64,000 bases of DNA, taken from Alligator mississippiensis (lineage: Eukaryota; Chordata; Crocodylia; Alligatoridae). The stretch is from positions 40,030,001-40,094,000 of the forward strand of contig NC_081826.1 in NCBI RefSeq assembly GCF_030867095.1, read 5' to 3'. Positions 46,201-58,200 of this stretch are shown piece after piece. How positions within the stretch are numbered: position 1 is the first letter of the stretch; every line of letters begins with the position of its first letter. The position numbers were made by a program, and so were the translations under genes. The notes beneath the pieces are model-generated. The model was not told the DNA's origin. It saw only the letters and a program-made list of their open reading frames with translations, and did no database searches.

Positions 46201-49200
46201 CTTACATTAATTTTGGTTGTTTGGTTTGAGACACCAGGTACCTTATTTTTCAGAATACTTACTGCTCTATAGAATACTGTTTGTATTTAAAGTAGTTTCT
46301 CCACTGACTACTTTTTCAGCTCTAAATGCTCAGCGTTTCTGTATTTTGGGTCTTATCTAAAGACAGACCTTGAGGAAATTACCTGCAGTAAGGCGGTAGC
46401 CCTAGACTTCAAGAGGGCCAACTTCAAGGAGTTGAGGAGATCGGTGGGAGAGGCGCTGGGGTTCTCAAGGGCAGGGGAATTCTGTGCCCAAGATGAGTGG
46501 TTGTTCCTTAAGGAGACGATACTTGGGGCCCAAGAGGTAACGATCCCAACTAGAAGCAAAGGGGGCAAGAGTGCCCAAAAGCCTCCCTGGCTCACCAAGG
46601 ACGTCCGGGAATGCCTGGCTGCCAAAAAGGCAGTGTACACCCAGTGGAAAGGGGGGGGGTGATCTCCAAAGAGGAGTATACCTGCACTGCTCGGGCCTGT
46701 AGGGGGGCTGTTAGGAAAGCTAAGGCGGACATAGAGCTAGGACTAGCATCCAAGATCAAAGATAATAAGTCCTTTTTCAAATATATAGGGAGGATGAAGA
46801 AGGCACCAGGAAATGTGGGGCCCCTGCAAGATACGCTGGGCAATCTGGTGGTTGTGTCAGAGGAGAAAGCAGACCTCTTTAACAAATTCTTCACTTCCGT
46901 TTTCTTGTGCAGGGTCCAGGACTCCCCCACCAAGATTCAAGATGGACTTGAGGGGAATGCCTCAAGACCTAAGGTTAAGGAGGACCAGGTTAGAGTGCTG
47001 CTGGAGGGGCTGGATGTGTTCAGATCAGCAGGTCCAGATGCTCTCCACCCCAGGGTGTTGAGGGAGCTAACAGGGGTTATTGCAGGGCCCTTGGCACGGT
47101 TTTACGAGCGCTTGTGGTGCTCGGGCCAGGTGCCAGATGATTGGAAGATAGCCAATGTGGTCTCCTTCTTTAAGAAAGGGAGGAGGGAGGACCCAGGCAA
47201 CTATAGGCCCGTCAGTCTTAACTCAATCCTGGGGAAACTCCTTGAGAAGATCATCAAGGAACACATCTGTGACAGGCCGGCATAGGGGATGATGCTCAAG
47301 GGCAACCAGCACGGTTTCATTTAAGGGCAGGTCATGTCAGACCAACCTGATTGCCTTTTACGATCAGGTCACAAAAGCATTGGATGCAGGTGTCACAGTG
47401 GATGTAGTCTTTCTGGACTTCAGCAAGGCCTTTGACACTATCGACCACCCCATCCTCATTAAAAAACTAGGTGACTGTGGCATCGATGCCCACACGGTCG
47501 GATGGATTGCAAATTGGCTGAAGGATCGTACTCAGAGGGTGGTGGTAGACGGGTCATATTCGACCTGGGGGAAGTGGGCAGTGGAGTCCCCCATGGCTCG
47601 GTCCTTGGGCCCGCACTCTTCAATTTCTTTATCAGCAATTTGGATGACGGGGTGAAAAGCAACCTGTTCAAATTTTCTGATGATACCAAAATATGGGGAG
47701 AGGTGGGCACATTAGCAGGGAGGGAGAGACTGCAGAAAGACCTGGATAGGTTGCAAGGGTGGGCTAACAAAAACAGGATGCGTTTCAATACGGACAAGTG
47801 CAGGGTGCTGCACTTGGGCAGTAATAACCAGCAGCACACTTATAAGATGGGAAACTCCCCTCTTGAGAGCACGGAGGCAGAAAGGGATCTTGGAGTCATT
47901 ATTGACTCCAAGATGAACACAGGCCGACAATGCGAGGTCACGGTCGGCAGGGCTAACCGGACCTTATCGTGCATCTCAAGTAGGTCCAAGGAGGTGATCT
48001 TCCCCCTCTGTGACACTGGTCAGGCCACAGCTGAAATACTGTGTCCAGTTCTGGGCACCCCACTTCAAGAGGGATGTGGACAACATTGAGAGGGTCCAGA
48101 GGAGGGCCACCCGCATGATCTGGGGACTGCAGGGCAGACCCTACAATGAGAGGTTATGGGACCTGAACCTGTTCAGCCTTCACAAGAGAAGGCTGAGGGG
48201 GGACCTGGTGACTGTCTATAAACTCACTAGGGGGGACCAGAAGGGTTTGGGGGAGACCTTGTTTCCCCTAGCGCCCCCCGGTATAACAAGGAATAACGGC
48301 CACAAGTTGTTGGAGAGTAGGTTTAGATTAGACTTCCGTAAGAACTACTTCCCCGTTAGGACGGCTACGATCTGGAACCAACTTCCAAGGGAAGTGGTGC
48401 TGGCTCCTACCCTGGGGGTCTTTAAGAAGCGGCTTGATGCTTACCTGGCTGGGGTCATTTGAGCCCAGTTTCTTCTTCCTGTCCAGGCGTGGGGTCGGAC
48501 CTGAAGATCTGCAAGGTCCCTTCCGACCCTACTTCTATAATTCTGTGAAATGTGGTACATGTCCTTGGTGACTGCCAATGAAAAAAATGATGTAGAGGCA
48601 AAATCCAGATTGGAAAATGAGGCAACTTAGTTAGTAGCCTAAGATATGAAAAGCTATCCAGAGGACGTCTGCTCAGACTGACACAGAGTTTGGTGACTAA
48701 ATTCACATGATGTCTACTGTTGGGGCAGTTGATAAGTTTCTGAGGATTCTAATCATGGGCTTCTGCACGTGCATTGAAGCAGTCCAGATAGATGGGTGTG
48801 ACTTCACTTCCAGGAATGCAGATTTCATTTACAATTGCAGAACTTCTGAAGAATCAGGCACTCGGTCTCAAGTTGATTAGTGTCTTTAGAGAGAATGCTA
48901 TTTCAGGCTGTGGACACACGTAACAGCTCACTATTGGATGAAAGTCACTATGACTGGGAACCAGTTCACAATTGCCCCAGGTCAGAAGTGTCCATGTGTA
49001 TGCTGCCAAGGATTCAAAGTTGAATGTCACATTTTAGGTACTGCAGTGCTGTAGCCTGTGCTGTGGAAAGGAAGTTTGGTGCCTGGGGCAGAGTCTGCAG
49101 CAGCAGCCTACTCTTGCCCTGTACACGGACTGGGGGGGGGCACATGCTTTCCCCTGCCCCATTCCACATGAGCCAGTTGCAGCTCCATCCCACGTCGTGC

Positions 49201-52200
49201 TTCAGCTGGGCAGTGCCTGTTGGCATCCCTTCACTTGGGTGTCTGGGGCGGTTGCGCCCCCCCCCCCCCCCCCCCCCCAACTACAGCACTGGCTGTAGCA
49301 CCACCTCAACAGGGTGATAGTGATTACCCAGCCCAACTGCAATTTTCTACTCTACTTGACCTCTATGCAAGTCAAAAGGAAAGACCCTTCCTGTATGTTA
49401 CTGAAATCTGTACAGTGGGTGGGAGCTTCTAGGACCCCTGCTTCTGGGATCCTGTAGGGTTGGGTGCTCCAGGGCTGCCAGAGCTTTTGAACTTTTTAAA
49501 GAACACTTTCCTCAAGTTACTCGCCAATTACTTGAATTCCTGGCAGTTGACCAGTTTTTGATGCATTCTAGGTTGATTGAGGTGTGGCCAGATGGGTATG
49601 TAGGGATACTGCTTGGCCCCTGCTTTAGTATTTTGTGGGGCTGGGTGCTCTGGGGGACTCCCAAAAGTCTGAATTTTGTTGTGGCTTTAAAAAATACTTT
49701 CTTGACAATGCTGCTCAATTATTTACATTGCCTGCAATGGATTCCATTCTGGGGGCAGGAGTGGTGAGAATCTGAGAGGTGCTGGTGTGTGTGGTTGGCT
49801 GACAGCCACTTAAGTAACTTGCATTGCTGACAGTTGGACAGAAATGTGTGCACTTGGCTAGGGTGCTCAACCTCCAGCCTGCAGGCCAAATGTGGCCTGC
49901 AGAGCCATTGCATGTGACCCATGGGGCTCCCCACAGCTCAGGAAAATTATGTTGGTGGGTTAGTGGTGGCCATTAACACAGCCACCCTCCCTGCTGTGGA
50001 CTCCTACACCCCATACCCTGTGTAGCCAGTTGGGGCCAGGCTGGGCTGTGACTCCTTCCCTGCCACAGGGCCCAGCTTCTAGGATGGGGTTGGTGGTGCC
50101 CCTTTCCCTACCCATAGGACAGGTTGGGGCCTGGCCAATGCCCTCTTTTCCCCCATCACCGCAAGGCTTGACCATGCCCCTTTCCTTCTCTGTGGGGCTA
50201 TTAGGACTTGGCCATGTCTCCTTCCCTCCTTTTCATAGATTTCATAGACATTAGGGCTGGAAGGGACCTTGGAAGATTGAGTGCAGCCCCCTGCCCAAAG
50301 GGCAGGAAGTCAGCTGGGTTCATAGGATCCCAGCAAGATAAGCATCCAGTTTGCTCTTGAAGGTGTTCAATGTAGGCGCTTGAACCACCTCCGGTGGCAG
50401 GCTGTTCCAGACCTTGGGGGCTTAGACAGTAAAGAAATTCTTCCTTATGTCCAGCCTGAAACGGTCTTGTAGTAGTTTATGACCGTTCAACCTTGTCGTC
50501 ATCCCTTGGGGCGCTCTGGTGAACAAACGTTCCCCCAGATACTGGTGGTCACCCCTGATAAACTTATAGGTGGCCATCAGATCACCCTTGAGCCTGCGCT
50601 TTTCCAGGCTAAAGAGCCCCAGGGCTCTCAGTCTGTCATCGTAGGGTCTGCTTCCCTGACCTCTGATCATGCGCATGTCTCTTCTCTGGACTCTCTCAAG
50701 CTTCTCCACATTCTTTTTGAATTGTGGAGCCCAAAACTGGACGCAGTACTCCAGCTGCGGCCTCACTAAGGCCGAGTACAAGGGGAGAATGACGTCCCGG
50801 GATTTACTTGAGAAGCATCTACAGATGCAAGCCAGCATTTTGGTTGCTTTACTAGCTGCAGCATCGCATTGCAGGCTCATGTTCATCTTGTGGTCAATGA
50901 TGACCCCCAAGTCTCTTTCTTCCATAGTGCTAGCCAACATAGCACTACCAAGCCTATAAGGATGCTGCAGATTTTTCTTCCCAAGGTGGAGAACCTTGCA
51001 CTTATCGGCATTGAACACCATCAGATTCTCGTTCGCCCACACCTGGACAGGCTCAGCAGGAGCCTGGATCACCCGCCTGTCTTCTGGTGTGGATGCTTTG
51101 CCCCAAAGTTTGGTGTCATAGGCAAACTTGGTCAGTCTGCTTCTGACTCCAGTGTCCACATCATTAATGAAGATGTTGAACAGTATGGGTCCAAGGACAG
51201 AGCCTTGGGGGACCCCACTGGTCACAGGACACCAAGATGAGTGACTTGCATCAATTACTACCCTCTGGGTCTGACCCCGGAGCCATTTTTCCAGCCAGTG
51301 AATCATGGAGGATGCTCCCTGCAGGACCAGACCAGTGCAGAATAATCCTCCTTGGAGGTGACTCCCATCCTTTGTAGGCCTTTCTTTTTAGCCTCAGGAG
51401 GTCTGCTAGGTCCCTGGAGAGCCAGGGGGGCTGCTGTGCCCTCTTGCTGCCTTTCCTCTGTGATGGAATAGACTTAGTTTGTGCATTGAGGATCGCTCCC
51501 TTGAGGAGCAACCACTCTTCTTGAACTCCCCTCTCCCTGGGGTCATGGTCCCTTAGGGCCTCACTGACAAGCCTCCTGAGCTTGTCAAAGTCTGCTTTCC
51601 TGAAGTCAAGGACTTCCGTGTTGCTGACTGACTTGTCAGCTTTTTGGTGGATGGTGAAGGTGATCAGCTCGTGGTTGCGGTCACCCAGCTTCCCATCGAT
51701 CACTAGGTCGCCGACTAGATCATCCCCAGTAGCCAGTACGAGGTCGAGCAGCGCTTTGCCTCTCTTTGGCCCATAGACTTCTTGAGTCAGGTAGAGGGTT
51801 AGGCCATGCCCCTTTCCTCCTATGGAGTTGTGTTGGGCCTTGGCCATACCCCCATTCTCCCCCTCCCCATCCCCTGCAGGGCGAAGTCACACTCCCTTTA
51901 GTTTTCACTGGGCTGGGTCAAGCTTCTTTCCCTTGTGGGGCTGTCTTGCTGCCCCCCTCCCTTTCCCAGTGCAGCCAAAAGGTGCTCACCATGCCCATTT
52001 GGGCACTGGCTCAGGTGCATTGGCTGGATCCAGCTTGCAGATGGATGGGCATTGTTAATCTGGCCTGCTGGCAAAAAGTTTGGGCACCGTTGTAGGAGGT
52101 GGAATGGGTTGGGCAAGCTGTGAGGGAGCAGTGGCCCAGTTGATGTAGACAGAGCATGGAGTTGAAAGCCACTCTGTTTTATTAAAGTGCCTATTTGTGC

Positions 52201-55200
52201 AGCGGCCCAGTTTTCCCACCCCCTACTCTGGGCGTCTTCAAGAGGAGGTGTCGGACTCGATGATCTATTGAGGTCCCTTCTGACCCTAACATCTATGAAT
52301 CTATGGTTGATGGCTGCTTACCGTTTAAAGGGAAACTCGCTCACCAACCTCATTGCCCCAGTCAGCCTGGACCACTGTGGAGCAAGGTCCCAAATAATAA
52401 AATGGTGTGTATATGTTCTTCAAATTGTAGTATTCTGTTTCAGTACTGTATTTCATGTGCACTCTTCTCCTTGTGCCTGATCTAAAATGAATTGTCGTCC
52501 TTTGTTATTGAAAATGGAAGTAAATCAGTTTTACTTCCTGGGACATCTTGCTTCTGTTCCCTTTTATTGTCTGCGGTGATGTAACCAGTGACCACACACT
52601 CTGAAAAGCCGAAGCATGACCCTATTTCTGGGCTTTCTGACATCCCTTATAAGCTGGCTGTGTATACAGGGACTTTTTAGCTGGTGATTCTTGCCACAGA
52701 AGAGCCTGAAAATAGCATAAGAGTAGGGGAAAGTACCTATATCAGCTCCTCGCAGTGTCTTTGATGGGAAGAAGTAGTTAGGGGAGGACCTGGTTGGAGC
52801 AAACTGCACCAATTATTAAGGGCTGCCAGTGATTCTTGGGTTTTTTTTTTGTTTTTTTTTTGAGTAGCTGTTGCAAACAGCACATATCAGAGCAGCTCCT
52901 GAAGCTAAATATCTTGGGCTGTTGTGGTCCTAAGCTGCCTCTAGCCACCAGAAGATACACAAGTAGAACTAGTTCTCCCCTCTCCTGAACCCTGTGCTAA
53001 ACTTTGTTTAGGTCATCTTCCCCCAAAAGTGGAGTCTGTACATCCAAATATGTGAAAAGAGGGTTACAAAATGTATTTGATTAGGAAGAAGTGTGTTGCA
53101 GAGCTGAAATGCCTGGTATAGAACAGGACAGAGAAATAACTGTTTTCCCAAAGAGCTCACATTCTAAGGCAGTGGCTTTCAACCTGTGGTCTGTGGACTC
53201 CTGGGAGTTTGCAGACTATGTCTAAGGGTTCCATGAAAGATGATTGTGATCAATCAAAAGTATGTGAATACCTGCACTTACAATGCAAGGGGGTCCATAG
53301 CTCCATTCAAAACTTCTTAGGGGTCTGCAAATGAAAAAGGGCTGAAAATCATTCCTCCAAGTCTCTGATCTTGCATTAGTTTTATATGGGTGGGCCTTTG
53401 GACTACAGGCATGCAGTTCAAGTCATCAAGGTTCTGCGTGAATCTAATGTCAGAATTTGGGGCCTTTAAGATAGATCTAGGCCAAGGGTGGGCAAAATAT
53501 GGCCTGCACACCAAGGTGTTTCAGCTGCCCACTATGATGAGCCTCTGCTGCTGTGGTACGACTAGTACCTGCTAGCTGTTTTGGGGGCTCAGGCTGGGGC
53601 AGCCATCCCTGACTTTCCTAGGGTCATGCGCTGGTGGGCAGAAGTTCAGTGTGGTGTGTGGGCAGGATGGTTGCTTGGTTTGCTGCATCATGTCCCTCCT
53701 GTGCAAGCCTGGCTGCCAGCAACTGCTGTGCCAGGCTTCACAGTGCCATCAGGAAGCTGGGTGGGAGGTGGGATGGATGTGGTGGGATGTAGGGGTCTTC
53801 ACACCGTGTGGCCTGGCTCGGCCCCAGCTGCAGCAGAGTGGAGTGGTGTTGGGTGCAGCCCTCCCTCCTCAGGCTCCCGGCGGTGACCAGTGGGCTGGAT
53901 AGGATTGTGTCCCCCCCGTCCCCCCCCGCTCCCCTCAACAGCTCACCAAAACTCCTTAAGTGGCCCTTCAGCCCAATAATTGACCACCCTGGTCTAGGTA
54001 GTGGCGTTAACTGGGGCGGGGCAAGTGGGGTAGTCCCCCGGGCACTGACTTGGGGAAGGGGAAACTGCTGCTGCATAGTCACAGTGGATGAAAGTCATTG
54101 CTGGCCTGGTGTGTCATAAGCAGGGATCCTGTTTTTTCTCTGATTAAAAAAATCACAAAATCTCTGGTGAAAAATTGCAAATTCTCTGACAAACCCCCCA
54201 AAATCTGTTATTAAAATTAAAAGCCCCCTGCAGCGCCCCTCAGTCCTGCTGGTGCCCCTCACTGCCCCCATAACAGCCCCCCCCGCCCTACTCATGCCTC
54301 TTGCCCCCCAGCTCTGCCAGAGAGGCCCACAGCTGCCAGGGCTATGGGGCCAGGGCCCCAAGTCTGCAGATCCTTGCCCCCAACAGCAGGCAGCTGCAGC
54401 AGAAGCAGTATGGAGCTGGCTTTTCCACTGCTGCCGCCTGCTTGGATGGGGGTGGGGCTGACCCCTGGCTCCCCCCAGCCCTGCCAGAGGGGCCCCCAGC
54501 CCCTTGCAAACCCCACTTACCTCATAGGCTCCAGGAGGAGAGTCAGGCTGACCTGAGCTGAGCGGAGCTGTGGCTGAGTGCGTCTCAGACCTCGCCCTCC
54601 CCCTCCCCCTCCCTCTCCGGGCAGGGCTGGGGTTTCCTGCCCTGTTTGCAAACAGCTTTTGCCAGCTGGAGCTCAGCCAGCCAGCAGAGCTGTTTGCAAA
54701 AGCAGGGAATCCACATTTTCTCTGATAAAAAGGGGAAATCTGTGGTTTTCTCTGTTTTCCCATGGGGAAACGAAAAACCCAGATCCCTGATTATAATATT
54801 CAGATCAGGGGATAACTTAGATCAGTATGCCTATATCTGAGCATGTGGCATTTTTTTAACGGTGAGAGGTTTTTTCTTTTTGCACAGCATCAACTGTTAG
54901 TCATCCCACAGCAGATCTATACATTTCCTCCCCAAGAATTAGTCAATCTCTAGGTGACACATTATCACTTTAGACATGGACAATATCATTTTGAATGCTA
55001 AACTGAATTATTTGAATGGATAAAGTTGCAGCTTATCCTGCTAAATGGGATGAATCAATTGGCTAGAAGTACAAGTATGAAATCTTAAAAAAAAAAAACA
55101 AAACCCCAAACAGTTTACTACAGTTACTACACAAAACTGACACTAGACACTTTAATCTGTGTTATACCTCTTAGTTACCAGGTTTTCCTATTTAAAAAAA

Positions 55201-58200
55201 AAAAAAAAAATTTTTCCTTCTCTCTCAACTTTTTATTTAGTGCAAGAAGAAAGTACATAAATAAAATTTAGAGTTGCCATAGTTAAGTGATGCTAAACTT
55301 ACATAGCTGTTAAAGTTGTCTAAAGAATTGCATATGTAAATACAATTATATATATTTAAGTATCTGTATTAACCTACATTTAATTCATCATTGAGATTGA
55401 TATTCAAATGGCAAAAAGTCAAGACATTCAATCGCCTCAACTCTTTTCTCTTGAACAAAGTCCCTGTAATAGACTCTTTCACTGTGTGTTCATACAACAG
55501 TGACTAATTGATATTTGTGCTTTTCAATAAATAATGTGTCATCATTTCATGGGCAAGGGAACAAGCATACTTGGAGCTTTTTTTTAAAGACAAGATGCAT
55601 TGTATGCAATTTAAAACTGTACCTTTTTTTATATATTTAAAAACAGTCTTTGTAGTGGTACATATACAATGTGTGCATACACGCACACGTGTGCATACTT
55701 TATTTACCTGAATCTAAGATTATTTCAAATTTAAAAGGATTCCCCAATAATTACTATATTTACTCAAATCCAATATGAGATTTCCCCCCCTCTATTCAAC
55801 AGGTGTCAAAGGGGCAAGAGATGGATGGCACAGGGGCTGGTACCACAGGTCATGCTAGAGGGCAAGGGCCAGGAGTCTGCTTTACCCGCCACAGCAGTGG
55901 GGGAGACTAATATAAGAAGACTGTTCGACAAATTTTAATTTTCCATGCATAACATCTAATTATTGGGACGGTTATCTTAGATTCTATACACAGGTGGGGC
56001 TGGAGCCAGAACTGCAGTAGCTGCCAGTCCTGGGCTGGTACTCAAATCTGAGACATGGCTTTTTTCCCCTGACACATTGAATGGGTGGTTAAAAAACAAA
56101 CAAAAAAACCCCTCATGTTGAATTTGAGTAAATACAGTATATTGAGACCTAGTGTAAGCACGAGCCAAATGTAGATAAATGTTAGTGTAAGTTACTGTGA
56201 TGTGTACATTTGTCAACAAGGACGTATAAATCAGTAGAATTTATGCACCAAGGACTAGAATGGATGGGTATGTACTGAGTGAAGCAGCTTTAATAGACAG
56301 TTTTAAGAAAAAGTAAACTCCCCATCTTTTCAATTCCTCCCTACCCTTAGTTGTTTTACCTGAAATCCTATATGCACATTCTTCCTTCAATTTTTTTCAT
56401 GCTTACTAGTGTTCTCTTGGCATACATTAGAGTCCCCCAAGGAGTCCAGCATCCCCCTCTTCCATGTGGCTTCTCTAACTCATAGTTTCTTTCATCTAGC
56501 CAGTTCTGTTTTCCCTTGACTGCTGTTGTAGTTAAATGAAACCCCTCTATACAAAAATTTAACCCTCTGTTCTTTTCCCATACTCAAGCTTCTGAGATTT
56601 TTCTTTAAGTCTCTCCAACTCTGTGTTTTTCAGTCTCAATCAGTTTTTTCAGTTTTAGTCTTCAGCTTTCCTGTTCAGGGATTTTCCATTATCTAACTGC
56701 CCCCAGCCCCATACACAAACCTGGCAGGATTGCCTTTTCTAGGATTTAACCATGTCATTGTCTTTAGATGGCTGCTGCTTGCTTAGGAATCATCAAGATT
56801 TAAAGACACTGTATTGTCTCTGGTCTAGGAAATGCAACCCTGACAGAAAATGGTATTTTTATATACTTTAAGTTATTCACAATAGAGCAATTTCTTTAGT
56901 GGTCTGAATTAATGTAGTAAAAGATTTCTATATTCTTACAGCATCACCCCTGTATGCTGCAGAATGCATTATGAGCTTAAGCAATAGGAAATGCCTTTTC
57001 CCCTGATATCATTCTATTTCTTCCCCCTTAACATGTTTGCCTTCAGTTTGATATGAGATTCCCAATGTCACTTGATTCTTAACCAGGTAAATAACTTTAA
57101 GGAGAGAAGGGGACAAGGAAAGTTTTACCTCAAGTAACCTTTGTTGCTGAGCCATGCATAGCGTGGAGCTGTGAGTTCCCAAGCAACTTTCAAAATCTTT
57201 TGAAGAGCCACAGCAGTCACATAAACAAAAGGTGCAAATAAAGGTTTTAACTTTCATGTGGCTAATTGAAAAGTGAATATCTTAAGTACTGTTGACCTTT
57301 GTGGCAGACAAGGTATGTATGACAGGGTGCAAGACACTAACTGATCCCCAGTTTAGAAGGAGTTAACTCCAACTCAGTTTTGTTTCCCACTTGACAAGAG
57401 ATAGGTTTGTAAGACTCACTGGGAAGATCAGGCTCCACACCCAGTTTTAATGAGATTGCCTTGAACCTCAAATTGGGAAGCTGTTCTGTTTGTTAAATAA
57501 TTAAAGCTTATTGTGAATGCTAACTCCTGTGGGAATGTTCTTGCTGACTAAGACTATTTTTGTTCTTTTCTGTTGGGTCATTCTCCTGGCTTACAGAATG
57601 ATACATTTTTAACAATAGCAAGGGAAATAGTATATCCTATTCTCTTACAAAACTTTAAAGAACTGTTCTTGCTTTGCTTAAATTTTTTGAAGTCTTGGGT
57701 AAGTGAGAATAGGAGGGGGTAAACAGGAATCTTGCATGGTTCCCCAGTTAGAATATGCCCCTCTAGTTTTTATACTATCAAATTACTGAGAGCTTGTTGA
57801 CCTCATGTGCCCAGTCCCATATTAAAACAAGTAATTATTTCCTTTAATTGAGTACACTCCAACTTTGTGAACAGCTCACATAATTGTCAGAAGAGTCGTT
57901 CAGTTTGTGGGATAGATTCTTTCTGGGTTTATCTTAATATATTTGCAGGTTGTCAGAAATCTGGAGGGCTTTTTCCTGGGATATGGCACGTAATAACGCT
58001 TACTGTTATCTGATGATAACGTTTGTTAACGAACTTGTGTGTTCCTATTCAGTTCATCCAAAGCAACTGAGATAATTGTGTTTTCTGTAATCTTTCATGG
58101 TATCTGAATATTGTGCTCGTTTTGTTATCGGCCAAAAAAAAAATGGCCATATCCCAATTGCATGCATGTTGCTGAATTACATTATATTTGCTTTTTGGAT

